Below are positions 46,525 through 58,264 of a stretch of DNA of 64,000 nt, one piece after another. Below the pieces are notes generated by a model. It was not told where the DNA came from and did not search any database. It saw nothing but the letters and a program-made list of their open reading frames with translations. This stretch comes from Pseudopithomyces maydicus. Its lineage: Eukaryota; Ascomycota; Dothideomycetes; Pleosporales; Didymosphaeriaceae. Made by a program: the position numbers and the translations under genes. Where the stretch lies: positions 868,001 through 932,000 of the forward strand of contig JANTUC010000004.1 in assembly GCA_026873275.1 (NCBI GenBank), in the 5' to 3' direction. Every line of letters starts with the position of its first letter. Position 1 is the first letter of the stretch.

Positions 46525-48441
46525 CTGCGCGAAGGTGGTGGTACCGGAGGTGGATGCTTCGCTCGCGACACTGCCCCCACGGAATCCCTTGTAGGTGGAG
46601 GGTGAATGGAAAGTGCGGGGAGGATCTGGGCGCGCGGCAGGATTGTTAGGCTTGGTAAAGCTCCTCGGTGGTTCCTCCTGGGGGACGATACGGATATGCG
46701 ACTGCGGGGTTTGAGCAAGATGGTGGGCCGGTGTGCCTAGTGGAAGACGGCCAGGCTGAGCCGCCTGCGCAATGTTTGGAGCACCACGACGGGCTGAGAC
46801 AGGTTAGCGGTGGGCAAAAGCTGCAAGATGCGTCTTCGCTCCAGATGGAGCCGTTGGTGTCCGAACGGTTCAGCGTCGCTTCAGGCGAGATAAGCGGGGG
46901 AGAGGTCCTGGCCGAGCGCGATGTACCGTTGGGAGGTGACGGTACTGCAGGCTGATGGAGTAGTAGACACACGGCGCAACTCACCTCGCCGGCCGCCTTT
47001 CCTGGCCTTGGTCGCCACTTTGGCAGCGGCGGAGATGAAGATCAAGGTACCCACGAAGAGAGACGGTCTGCGTCCGGTGCAACGAGACAACAAGCGACGC
47101 GGCTGAGCGGGCGGGGTTGAGGGCGGCCGTGCTGAGAGACCAGTCGAGCCAGAGAGAGCGGGAACCTGACGTAGCCGGCGCGGACAAGGTGGACAAGGCG
47201 TCCCTCCAGAATGGAAGCTGCGATGGGCTGATGGTGAGTTGCACTCCCAGGGCCACGCCTCCTCTAGCACCAGATTAGCTGCAGCGGCAAAGGATACTTG
47301 CAGGCTGTCTGTGAGTATATGCTCACCGGAGACGGGTTGGCTGTAGCTATCCGCTGGAAGACGCGGTTGACGGAGAGACGCAGTGAGTGAGTGTGGGCCT
47401 CTCTTGCCGCATTAGTTGCCGCGCCTGCCCAATGTCTCGCAGCAACCCCTGGCCCGCCGCCTTCACCCAGGCGCCTCTCCCCATGGCATTCCGTTCTTGC
47501 TCAACGTGCCGTGCACGGAGAGTGACCTCGGCGTCCAGCTGGCCTCAGAGATAGCTCTTTCTCGTAGCGGCGATGGGCCAGCACGTATCGCACGGCCAGA
47601 CGCAGCCAGACTGCCATTGCGGCAGCGATCCAATGCCCACTTTTACAGCCACAGGCTCACGAGTTTAGAGTTTTACAGACCATGGAATGAACTGGGTATT
47701 GGATAGAATCCGGCTATGGGCAAGTGCAGTGCGGGATGGCGAGGGTTCAACGGCCGGTACTGGGAGGTGTGAGATCCATTTGCATGGCTGGCAGTCCCTA
47801 GGGACGTAGTGGAATATTCTTAAGCACATTTGTGCGCATTCGTGTTGTCAAACAGAGGGAACGCTGTGGGAAAGACACGCGCGCAGAGTTATCATCTTTA
47901 TTCGTTGTTGGTCAATCGATGGTTTCACGGAATCTGCGCTATGAACCAATAAGCGCAATGTTTCAATCAATAACTATTTGCAGCAAAAGAACTCCCATCG
48001 TTGGCTATGACAGTTGTAGGATGAATATAGATGAGATGGAGAAAAGAGACGTTGAGCCAACACATATGAAACTGCCCCAGCGCTTACCCATTGTGGACTC
48101 GCGTCCACTCCAGGCGTGGGGCTCTAGGGCTCCAGTGCTCTGGCCATGTCACATGATGCATCGGTGCCCGCGGGCCCACCGGGAAATGCATGTCACCCGC
48201 TCTAGCCTATGACATACTGTAAATCGCACCTTCCGTATAGCAATCAGTAAAACGCCATGCCCTACCAATGAGAACCAAGTGCCCATTCTCTCAACACCCA
48301 AAATGGAAATCTCTCTCTTCTCCGAGAGTTCTCCAGTAGTAATAGATTTCTTCGTCAGATGCCACAAGTAAATGTTTCCGGTTTTCTGGCCCCAATTCGA
48401 AAGTCGCTTGCATATATCCATTCGAACACCACCGACTGGTT
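46525..48441. other. Intergenic, 1.9 kb
   Basis: GC-rich at 46.5-47.6 kb, with many overlapping short frames on both strands that look like chance. It includes the promoter of the 755-residue protein. No gene recognised. Confidence 0.45.
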
Positions 48442-49911
48442 TCAACCATCAAGCCCTTCCTTCCCATCTTGTAAAGCGAATATACCGCCAGATGGCCCAA
48501 GGGCTTTCCCATCCAACTCCAAATGTCTCATGCATCTTGGTACGTGGCGACACGGCGTTTTGACTTCCCTGAAACACGAATTTCTGCTCAAGTTGACCTG
48601 CGCTGGTTCCGGAACGACATGCCTGGTGTTAAGGCAAGTCCAGTTACCGCACAAGTGACTAGCGTGCCAGTTCTCGTCTACGATGCCATCAATATGCTCC
48701 TTGGTCAACGTCCTTTCAAGGAGCATCTGCACGAGGGCAACGTTGAGATGGATCTTCTCGCTGCGGTTGTTATGGTGGAATCTGATACTCATCCTCAGAG
48801 TCCGCTGATTCTTCTTTGGAAACCGAGAGCCGTTGTACAGCCAGCAATTATCAAGTCTCCTCGTTCCGGAGATTCCAGCATAGAAGATGTCAACAATTCT
48901 TTGCATTTCTCTGCGCTTTCTTTCCTGGTACAGATCGAAGAAGAGACGCTTCCGGGTTGACAAGGATAAAGAATTGTTTCCATCGTCATCTTTCTCCCAC
49001 ACCGTCGAAGTTGCATCTACATTCGATGAATCGATACCAAAAACACTTGATGTCGACTTGGGAGTCAATTTCGACTTGGAGATTGCTGCCGCTCCAGGAC
49101 CTGAAGTTGCCTTTCTCGCCCTCTGAGAAACGGTAGGCTGGTGAAGATTTCGCCCTGAAAGAGACTTTCGCTGGTCTTTCGAGACCTATACGGGTCAGTG
49201 AGGTCCCAATCTGAAGCCCACGAGCTAAAGTACCAGTGAGCCCCGTCTGCCTGGAGCACGATCCTTTCCCATACGTCGGTACAAGTGCTCAAACCCTGCA
49301 TATAGATCGCAATCTTCGTACGGTAAACCCGAAATGTCATCATCGCTATCTTCCAAGTGATGATCTTCCAGCTTAACGAGATCATCGGAGGCTGCGGATG
49401 TTATACTCTCATTCTGGTCAGGCGCACCTTGGCTAGTTCGTGGCCTGTCGGGTGATGTTCTAAAAGAGACAGTAGTTTGTCCGTCATCCAACAGTAACGT
49501 AGCATCGTCCGAGTGGGGCCTCAATTCCCTCGGAACATCTGCAAAAGGAGTCGGTGTCTCTTGTGCTTCTTCCTCTTCCTCTATGACAAAGCATCTCCCA
49601 TTATCTTCCTTCGAGATCACACTGACGTAGGTATATTCAGGAAACCAGAATGGTACTGGCTGGGTCCCGTACCCTCTCATCTCTATGGTTGGGGTTGTGA
49701 TTGAGTAATTTTGCACGCCGACCTCTTTGGCGTTCGGCGGGCGTGCATTCTCGCGTTGTAGTATCAGAGTGTCTGATGGCTCTCTCTCTATACTGAATAA
49801 AGCTGTTCCCTTTTTAGGTCGTTTAGCCACTTGTTCATTGTCATTGTCTGGAGATTCATGGACACAGTCGAGGAGCCTCTTAGCAGAAGCTGATTTCCCG
49901 GACTGATCCAT
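48442..49911 (-). CDS. Predicted His-Me finger endonuclease domain protein (I-PpoI-type zinc loops)
   Basis: Exons 49911-49234 and 49185-48442. The intron 49186-49233 (48 bp) runs GTACTT...CTCACTGACCCGTATAG. The product is 473 residues. The first 300 are disordered and acidic, with KRPKK and RKR patches. The C-terminal domain holds the zinc-binding loop signature of the I-PpoI homing endonuclease family: SHLCGNWTC LNTRH followed by N and C. Counting from the catalytic His, C+2, C+7, H+12, N+21 and C+27 coincide exactly with I-PpoI H98, C100, C105, H110, N119 and C125 (numbering recalled). A second site C-x7-C-x-H-x3-C matches zinc site 2, with one extra residue in the first gap. C340 (DNCWLY) may be the remaining ligand. 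The catalytic core is at 48532-48657. A nuclease role is inferred; such proteins in fungal genomes are mostly uncharacterised. The C-terminus after 48520 is less certain. Confidence 0.8.
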
Positions 49912-52208
49912 TTTCTCAGTAACTAGGTCTTTACGCTTAGTCTATGTCCACATATTGTTTCACTAATACGAGATAGTCGTCACGTTGGAAGATCTGTGCC
50001 GTTAACAAATCCTACATAACTTACACTCTCAAGGCCTCCGTTCTAGTGGCAGTAAGCTTGTAGGATGATCAGAGATTTTGGAATGAGAAGAGAGGATATA
50101 ATATATGTAAAATCTTGGTGTGGATCAGCTCTCAGTGAGAGAGAGGTGTGGTTTTCAAGCCACCTCCTCTACAAACGCTGAGCAATCTTTTACTTTGGAT
50201 GGCGTCGACTATCTAGTAAGAGACGCAAGTTCTACCTTGCAGTCCCCTAATATACTATATGAGAGAAGTCGATCATGTTGTCCGTATCGCTCCTAGCACA
50301 TCCAGTTAGTAGGGATTAATTCATCATGAACATTGGAGTGTGTCAAGATTCACAAACAAGGGGCTACTGTCGTTGATTAGTGGGGCTTGGTGTATTATAG
50401 TCACGATACGTGTATTTATTGAAGAGACCCAGAATCATTTCATCAATAAAGTCGGATTCAAGTGCTCTTCTACGGGAAAGTAGTCATCATCAGCGCTTTT
50501 TACGCCTTCGACAAGGGGATTATCTTTCTTCGAACACGACTTTCTTTATCAATCACGCTTTTTGTTACACGTTCTTTTTTTTAGAACTTACTCAAATAGT
50601 CACCATATCCAGCCCGGACAACCTACGTACCAAAATTCTTGAGCAAAATGTTTAGATTTTCGCGAGTCATAGTCAAATACTACATTGGGAGAGGGCTAAT
50701 GCATGCTCAGGCATGTCATCATTGGATGGCGCTCCAGGCTCGACGCATGAACATCTGCCTGTAACCGATATTGACGACAAGCTTGCGAATCCTGGCTAAC
50801 CCCACGTGGTGACGCGACGAACCGTTTGCTCCGATAGATGAACCGCACAACCGAGGTCCTAGCCAGATCGACTGGCCAGATCATCGCGGCCGGGCGCGCG
50901 AACAGGAGGAGTCAACAGTATCTATCCCAGCGCTTGCCACACGACTCGTGGACGCTGTACCATTTCAGCGACTGCCAATATTGATCCTGACTGTCGCACG
51001 AATGCCAACCTTCCCTGCGGTTGTGAATCTGGCTGGCGAGGCGCGGCGTTCAGGCGCCCGGGTGCGCGTCTCCGAGGGACAAGAATGCGTCCATCTGCAA
51101 GCGAAGCGCCATCGAAGCTGTGGAAGCCAACGCCGGAAGCTAGGCAGCGCAACCGCTGCTCTGCAGCTGAGGAGACGGCGCTGCGTTGTTTGTTCCATTC
51201 CGTCAATGAGGTTCCATATTGTGCCATGTGGCGCGAGCGCCATGTGGTCAATGGGGGAAAGCGCCGCTTGCAGGGCTTGGTGTTATGTCAGCCGCAAGGT
51301 AAATTTAAGCATGGGGACAAGAGATTGTTGTGCCTCTTTTGGGGTGCGAGGAGGCTGAAGGGGCACGGTAAGCGGGCTGCGGAGGATTGATGGCACTGTT
51401 CCTTCGGTGCAGTGCAGTGTTCCTGAACGACCCATCGTTTCTCAGCGGAGCCCAGCCTCCAAGACGTCTCTTTAGATATACTGTACACTGCGCCCATCGG
51501 ATGTTTGCTCGGTGATGCCCGTTGAAACGCGCCAGCACTCTTGGTGGTGACATCGGCGGCTGTGGACCAGTGCTTTGTCCGGAGAAGGCTCAATCTCCAG
51601 ATTGTTTCGTGGGGCCCGTTTCAGCGGCCCGAAAAGGCCTCCGCTGTGCAGATCTGGGCGCAGGAACATGGCTATTAGCGTCCGGTTTGCGCCCACCTTC
51701 CCCAGCCTACCAAGGTCATTTGATCGGGGTGGGACCTTGGAAAGCTTCTGCCGCGCCGCATGCGCACGTTTCCCTGAGACTTTTGTCACCGCAGCGGGTC
51801 AACTTTTTGCCTAATCCAGCGCATACAGGCGCCAAGCACAATGGCTGTGCAGGCTGACGGAGTTGCCCTGAGCCGCCAGTCATACCATCCTGTCAATGCA
51901 TCAGTCAATTACATTTTGGTACATTAACCCGTCCCTGGTCCCTTTCACGATCCTTTCTCGTATAATTGGCGGAACCTGTCCCTAGAACCCGTCTTCATAA
52001 CATCCACTCACTCGGAACCTCCCATTTCTCCTTCACACCCCAACCTTGCGTCTTCGCCTACCCCCATTCATTACCCACTAGCCCTAGCTACCGAGCGGCG
52101 CCTGTATAAATTTTGGCTATTTCCCCAGGTCCTTCGTTCCCCACATAACATTCTTCCAACAACACCACAACAACACAGTGTCATCCGCTGCCCTGTTCGT
52201 CCCCCACA
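49912..52208. other. Intergenic, 2.3 kb
   Basis: 49.9-50.9 kb is AT-rich. 50.9-51.9 kb is GC-rich with overlapping short frames on both strands and no recognisable protein. 52.0-52.2 kb is the promoter and leader of the lactonase-fold gene. Confidence 0.45.
52105..52110 (+). promoter_or_regulatory. TATA box of the lactonase-fold gene
   Basis: TATAAA 99 bases upstream of the ATG, followed by a CA-rich leader (CAACAACACCACAACAACAC), the style of strongly expressed fungal genes. Confidence 0.55.
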
Positions 52209-53384
52209 ATGTCTCTCCGCACTCTGCTTCTCGCCGGTATGGCGACTTCCGCCACGGCGGTCAAGCTGCTCGTTGGCGGCTACGGTCCTACCGGAAGCGA
52301 CCCCAACGGCTACGTTCAGACCCTTGAGTTCACCAACAAGACTCTGAAGAGTGTTTCTCAAACCACGCAGTCTGGCCCACAGCCCGCTTGGATCGATCTC
52401 GGCTTGAAGGGCAAGGCCATCACCGTCGACGAGTCTTGGAACACACCCAACAACTCTGGCCTCTACACCTTCACCTTGAAAGATGGGACCCTGACAAAGT
52501 CTGCCTTCGTCGACATTCCCCGCGGTGGCCCCGTGTCTACTCAGTTGTACAACAACAACAAGAACCTCGCCATCGCCCACTACGGTGGCCACGGCCTCAC
52601 CACTTTCAGCGTGAAGGACGGCGCTTTCAAGCTTCTCCAGAACATCGGCTACGAGAAGGAAACTCCCGGCCCCAAGCCCCAGCAGGCTGACGGATCGCAC
52701 GTCCACCACTCCGTTCTCGACCCCACCGGTAGATTCTTGATCTTCCCCGACCTCGGTCTTGACACCACCCATGTCTTCTGCATCGACGCGTCCACTGGCA
52801 AAATCACAGAGCACGCCCCGCTCAAGGCCCCCGCAGGCTACGGCCCCCGCCACGCTGCCTTCTGGAAGTCGGGTAAAACCACTTACCTTTTCGTGATCCA
52901 CGAGCTCGTCTCAAAGATCATCTCCTACGAGGTCAAGTACGGCCGTGAGGGCATCACCTTCAAGCAGGTCGATGAACAGTCGACCTACGGCCCCAACGCC
53001 GATCCCAAGGTCACGCAGTACGGCGCTGCCGCGGAGATCGCCGTCTCCCCCGACAACAAATTCCTGATCGCCTCCAACCGCAACGTCACCCTCCAACAGG
53101 TGGTCAACGTCGACCCCAATAACAGCACCAAAATCGACTCCAACTCGATCATTACCTTCAAGCCATCGTCCAACGGAAAACTCTCCTTCGTCCAGCTTGC
53201 GCCCTCTGGTGGCTTGTTCCCCCGCCACTTCGAGATCAACAAGGATGGAAGCCAGATTGCGATTGCGAACCAGAACTCGGGTAACCTCCGCATCTACAAG
53301 CGCGACGTCAAGTCGGGCGAGATTAAGGAGCAGATTGCGGCCATTACGGTGCCCGGCAGCCCGAACAACGTGCGCTGGTTGTGA
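52209..53384 (+). CDS. Secreted seven-bladed beta-propeller of the lactonase family
   Basis: A single exon of 391 residues. A signal peptide is clear (MSLRTLLLAGMATSATA, cleavage near residue 17). The rest has repeated propeller strands typical of the lactonase / 6-phosphogluconolactonase-like / carboxy-muconate cyclase fold: SVLDPTGRFLIFPDLGLDTTHVF, then PRHAAFWKSGKTTYLFVIHE, AEIAVSPDNKFLIASNR, FPRHFEINKDGSQIAIANQNSG (each shown as a short motif) and a final SPNNVRWL. It acts outside the cell or in the secretory path, unlike cytosolic phosphogluconolactonase. The substrate is unknown; fungal relatives are proposed to act on lactones or aromatic ring-cleavage products. Potential N-glycosylation sites occur (NKT, NSS-like). 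Confidence 0.88.
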   Translation: MSLRTLLLAGMATSATAVKLLVGGYGPTGSDPNGYVQTLEFTNKTLKSVSQTTQSGPQPAWIDLGLKGKAITVDESWNTPNNSGLYTFTLKDGTLTKSAFVDIPRGGPVSTQLYNNNKNLAIAHYGGHGLTTFSVKDGAFKLLQNIGYEKETPGPKPQQADGSHVHHSVLDPTGRFLIFPDLGLDTTHVFCIDASTGKITEHAPLKAPAGYGPRHAAFWKSGKTTYLFVIHELVSKIISYEVKYGREGITFKQVDEQSTYGPNADPKVTQYGAAAEIAVSPDNKFLIASNRNVTLQQVVNVDPNNSTKIDSNSIITFKPSSNGKLSFVQLAPSGGLFPRHFEINKDGSQIAIANQNSGNLRIYKRDVKSGEIKEQIAAITVPGSPNNVRWL

Positions 53385-54004
53385 TTACGACGAGATAGAT
53401 ATATACCCTTTTTTCTTTCCCTGATGCGGCGCGTGCGTTGGCGCCACGTCTAAAATTCATTCCACTGGTTGCACGCGTGCAATCATTCTGTATTTAGCTT
53501 ACACAATTTTATCATGATACTTTCTTCTTTTCTAAAAACATATCCACATCCTTTAATGTACTGTGTTTCTGCTGGTATGCATCGCCCGCTGCTGTTTGTG
53601 TACGTAGGTACGTGTTTTGCGAAGCTGTGGGGGCAGGGATTCTGGGCCTGTAGGATCGTACCTGCTTAAGCTTCGCTCCTTCCACATTTACGCGATGCCT
53701 CCGCAATTTAAGATGCGAGAAGGCGGCAGGTTGCATGTTCTAGAATACGGCGGAACGACGCGGGTGATATTGCTGGGTCGGATACGCCGGTACGGTGGGT
53801 ATAGATTCAGCATGCATGCTCGGGGCTGTCTCCTTAATCAAATACCTCGCGACGCTTGCAGGAAAGTACATTTCCTTTCATGCATTGTGGCTGAAGGGAA
53901 TACATACACATGCACCTGAGTTGAACCGAGCTGCACTATCCTACTATTTTTCTCCCCTATGTACACCTTACGGTAGGTTGCATCTCATCAACCTATCATA
54001 TACC
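53385..54004. other. Intergenic, convergent 3' ends
   Basis: Between the lactonase-fold and HAD gene stops. Short plus-strand frames only; no gene recognised. Confidence 0.55.
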
Positions 54005-55327
54005 TTACTTTCCCCACCCCTCCTGCTTTACCGCCCATTCTACAGCGTCTAATACATCGCCCACAATCTTCCTCGGTTTGTGCGCAGGTGTTGTGCCTTC
54101 TACGTAGACGCCTGTCTGAACCAGCACGCTCGCCCAGTCAGTCCCGTGCGGGCTTTCGTAGCTATTCCCACCCAGAATGTCGCTCTCGGGGTTATCCCCA
54201 ACCATGTACACTCTCTTCAAGTTCCCTAGTTGGCCGTCGAACTGCTTCAACAATTGTGCTCGATGCGCAATCAGTCGCTTCTCGGCGAACTCGTAGGTAG
54301 GGCGATGCGGTTTGCCCATGACGATCTTCTCCAGCGTGACACCTGCTGCGGGGCCGCCTGTGATGGCAGCCCATATACCTTCTAGCGCCTCGCGGAAGCC
54401 GCCTTGGCCGAGCCGCGGAAGGTGGTACTTGGCGGCCCAGAGCAGGTCTGGGTTCGAGAAGTAGAGCGGAGGCTGACCGTCCTGCTGGTAGCCCTTGTTC
54501 GGCAGGGAGGTGTCTCCGTTCTTCTTCGATAGCGTGCCCATTATGCCCTGTTCCGAGAGCAAGACATCTTTTATGATTTGGGCGTCGAGGCCCCAGTCGC
54601 GGGGATCGTTGTAAACAAACACGGCATCGATCTTCAGGCTCGTTGACGGCGAAGAGGGGTCGATGGGGGCAGGGAGGGGCGCGTGAAGTTCTTGTAATGC
54701 GAGAGAAGCTGTTGGCTGAAGGGCCAGACTTCGGGGTATGAGGCTAGTATGTCGCCGGGTGTGACGACCGTCTTAAAGCCATACCTCTCGGCGACGACTC
54801 TGCATTTGTCTTCGTCGCCACCGACCACCATGACGGTCTTGTCCTTGAATTGGTGCATGTCGGCGAAGGGTGTGTGGCTCTGGACGAACAGGCTCGTGGA
54901 CAAGGGTATGTCGAGCTTCGCGGAGAGATCGGAGACGCGCTCATCCTCGTGCTTGCCGCCGCCATTCGTGAGCAAGATGAAAGGGATGCGGTGGTTCTGG
55001 AGGTAGGAGAGAGCTCGGTGGGCGCGCGGCAGAGGGTCGGATGAACGGACGAGGACGCCATCTATGCTGGAGAATGTTAGCGGAGCTGTCTGGGCCACGT
55101 CCAAAGCTGTTCCCCTCCGCAGCAGGGCGCAGGATATGAAGAACGGCGTGCGTGCCTTACTCAAAAGCGAATGCGAATTCAGGGACCCGTGGAGGGGTAG
55201 CTTCTGTCTGGAAGCGTCGGGTTGGCGAGCACCATGGTAGCGATAGAAACGGCGAAGGCGTTGGTGTGCAGAGTGTCCGTCTTGAAGCTATCCTAGATAT
55301 GTGCCGTAGCGATGGAGACGCAGCCAT
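54005..55327 (-). CDS. HAD-superfamily class IIA hydrolase (YKR070W/CECR5 type), apparent frameshift
   Basis: Exons 55327-55161 and 55066-54005. The intron is 94 bp (GTAAGG...CATTCTCCAG). The N-terminus is Arg/Ser-rich without acids (MAASPSLRHISRIASRRTL), typical of a mitochondrial presequence, as in yeast YKR070W and human HDHD5. HAD motifs: I, FDIDGVLVR (nucleophile Asp and DxD, created across the splice); II, LLTNGGGK; III, the Lys in MGKPHRPTYEFAEK; IV, VGDNPESDILGGNSY. The cap lies between II and III, so class IIA. The frame breaks at the G4 run 54676-54679. One added base gives NFTRPLPAPIDPSSPSTSLK running into VFVYNDPRDWGLD and a 409-residue protein. Probably a mitochondrial matrix phosphatase; substrate unknown. 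Confidence 0.9.
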
Positions 55328-55763
55328 GGTGGCTGCTGAATGCTGAAGGACCGTTGGCCCACACATCCAGATGCTTGCCTAGCTGATCTCGGGGTAATTC
55401 GGGCGGCCCAGACGACGCCCCACGGTGGCAGGCGTCTCCCCGCCCGCCCACCTAAGCATGGCCCCGGCCTACATACGTACACGTGCAAGTTTTTTGGCCC
55501 CGGGGGTTGGAACTGAAAGCAGCGGCTGGCCTGGCACCACAAAACATCGACGTGGATTCTTCTCGTCCGTCGTCACGCTGCATGTTGCGGCAGCGGCAAC
55601 AGTGCTGAATAATCGGCTCTAGCACCTTACTACAGCACCACCTGGGCAGGTTGTCCATGTCTGGACTCGTCACGGCTCAGCCACTCTTTCAGGCTCAAGT
55701 GAGACGAGCCGCCTTCAAAAGAGTCCATATTCTCACTCTCCTCCCACTAGACCATTATTCATC
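55328..55763. other. Divergent promoter region
   Basis: Between the HAD gene (minus) and the zinc-cluster factor (plus). No other gene seen. Confidence 0.6.
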
Positions 55764-58264
55764 ATGACCGGAACAAGCCCCTCCGCGACGAGTAGCGCAG
55801 TCCTTCCAATCACCCCGCCCGTTGGTGTGGACCTGCTGGCCCGCGCCCCAATCAAGAGAGCACGACCCCAGCTGTCATGTACACCATGCCGCCAGGGAAA
55901 ATTGAAATGCAACCGTGAACACCCAGTGTGCGACCAGTGTGCGAAGCGCTCGAGACACGAAGCATGCCAGTATGTGCCTCCGCCGCCGCGCAACAAGCAG
56001 GCCCAGAACATGCGCGGTCGCATCCGCAATCTGGAAAGCTTAGTCGTCAATCTGATCAACCAGAAACAGCAGGAGAATGGCGAACCAGCCGTGTCCCTTG
56101 CCAGTGTAGAACAGCCAGCCGCCAAGGAGCTCGATGACCTCAGTCCAGAGACCTTTGGCCAGCTAAGAATCAGTAACCAGGGCAATGAGACCTATGTCGG
56201 CGCCGGCCACTGGTCCGCCGTCTTGAAGGAGATCGAGCATGTGAAGAACAGCATCGAGGATGATGAGTACGAAGACCAGGAGGAAGTATGGGATGACAAT
56301 GCCGCTCGGTCGACCGTGACATTCGGCATGCCCAGACGCATCACGAAAACACAGTTGATCCAAGAGATGCCTCCAAAAGAAGAATGTGACCGTCTGCTTC
56401 CCCTGTGGTTCAACAGGTGCGCGTCTTTCCGCACCCACTGCAGTATTTTGCTTACCACTGTCTAGCTCGGATCCCCTTTTGTTCATCATCCATGCTCCTA
56501 CCTTCCAAGAAGAATACAACCAGTTTTGGCTCGACCCTGCATCGACATCCGTCATGTGGATAGCTCTTCTTTATTCGGCTATGGCTCTGGGCATCATTCT
56601 CGGTCCAAGAAACCCCGGCATGAATGCTCATGTGCCTGCATACGATCGTTCCTCGGGGTCTACCTTTGACAGCGCTAATACAGAGGGCAATAAGGACTAT
56701 CTGAATAACGCGGTGAACAGATTCCAGCAACTGGCCTCATCGGCGATTGTCTTGGCGGATATCACCAGGAGCCAGCCATACACCCTTGAAACGTTAATGA
56801 CATATGGAGAATGTGAATTTTTGAGGAGAGACGACCATCATTCGAAGATCTGGCTGATGAATGGGGTTTCAATGCGAGTTGCCATGCGTATGGGTTACCA
56901 CCGAGATCCTAGCAACTTTAAAAACATGTCTCCTTTCCAAGGTGAGATGCGCAGACGTGTATGGCACGTCTTGAACATGCTAGACACACTCGTCTCATTC
57001 GCAATTGGTCTTCCTGCCGTCGTCCGTCGGATAGAAAGTGACACCCGGTCACCACAGAACCTCCACGATGCCGACCTATTCCCCGACATGAAGGCGCTAC
57101 CCAAAGCACGGCCTTGGTCCGAACTTACTCCCGCCATGTATACCATCGCAAAAGCAAAAATCTGTGCTGTTTTCGCTGAGGCTGCAGAGCTGGCGCAACG
57201 GATAACTCCCCCAAAGTATGCCACTATCATCTCACTCGAAAAGCGTCTCGAAGAAGCCCATAGTGAAGTCCCTGAAGGAATGCGTGTTCGCCCGGTCCAC
57301 GAATGTATTACAGATCCGCCCGTGCTCATCATGGGACGCTACAACATTGAGTTGCTGTACTTAAAGACCAAGTTAGTCCTGCATCGCACTTTCTTAACTG
57401 CAGGTCAGACAGATCCAAAGTATGCCGAATCGCGCAAGATATGCGTTGAAAAGGCAAAGGAAATTCTCACATACCATATAACCATCTTCCATGCCTGCCA
57501 ACCGGGGGGACAATTAAATAAGGTTTGGTGGTATATGTCGTCGCTTCAGACTTTTGACTTTCTCCTAGCAGCAATGGTTCTCTGTCTCGAGATGAATCAT
57601 CTCAAATCTATAGGCGATTCTTCTGACGAAGTTTCCAAGATGTATTCCCTGTTAGAGAGTACTCATGATATCTGGGCAAACCATCCAACCCGGTACAGGG
57701 ATTCGACCCGTGGAGCCGAGATTTTAAGGGCTATGCTGGATAAGTGCTCTTCAGACCTACCGTCAGATACATTGCTGCAAGATCCAGTTCCAAACGGATG
57801 TGAAAAGAGTATGTGATACGCTTAGTTAGTACTAAAAAGTACATGCTGATTATTGTAGGTTTATCCAATATTCCCAAGGAAATGACGCCAGACTCTCTTC
57901 CAGAGGAACTTCCGCCGCAAATATGGAATAATTGGCCGTCAAATGATAACGCTGGTTTCGACATGCCTGAATTGACCACAACTGAAATTGATTGGGTACA
58001 TCCTAGCCGCAATATTTCACGATAAAAACACTGACAAGATTTTAGACTTTGTGGGACTCAACAATGATGAGTCAAGATCACATGCTCCCACCCACCAACT
58101 GGGCCAATACGAACAACACTACAATGGAATCTTGGCTTGGCGCAACTTCGAACGCCGACAACATGATAGCTCAGGGGATGGAAGGATTCACAGACTTGCG
58201 GGATCCTCTGAGTATCTACGGCCCGACTGCATTTATACCCATGCCATCACAGCCGGGTAGATAA
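55764..58264 (+). CDS. Zn2Cys6 transcription factor with fungal_trans domain
   Basis: Exons 55764-56416, 56466-57808, 57859-57995 and 58046-58264, with introns of 49-50 bp. The product is 783 residues. The zinc cluster C-x2-C-x6-C-x6-C-x2-C-x8-C begins at residue 39 (CTPCRQGKLKCNREHPVC). It is followed by a basic linker and a short coiled coil (GRIRNLESLVVNLINQK). The middle-homology fungal_trans region spans about 215-500, with the characteristic WLMNGVSMRVAMRMGYHRDP and GEMRRRVWHVLNMLDTLVSF. The C-terminus is Asn/Met-rich, like an activation domain. It acts in the nucleus as a sequence-specific regulator; target genes unknown. The nearest downstream gene is the CaaX-repeat peptide gene, about 0.9 kb away on the same strand, but nothing in the sequence proves a link. 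Confidence 0.92.

Noticed and set aside
50948..51857. Overlapping frames on both strands in the GC-rich 51 kb region
   Set aside because: Arg/Ala/Cys-rich composition typical of GC-rich non-coding DNA, with no motif and no consistent exon model.
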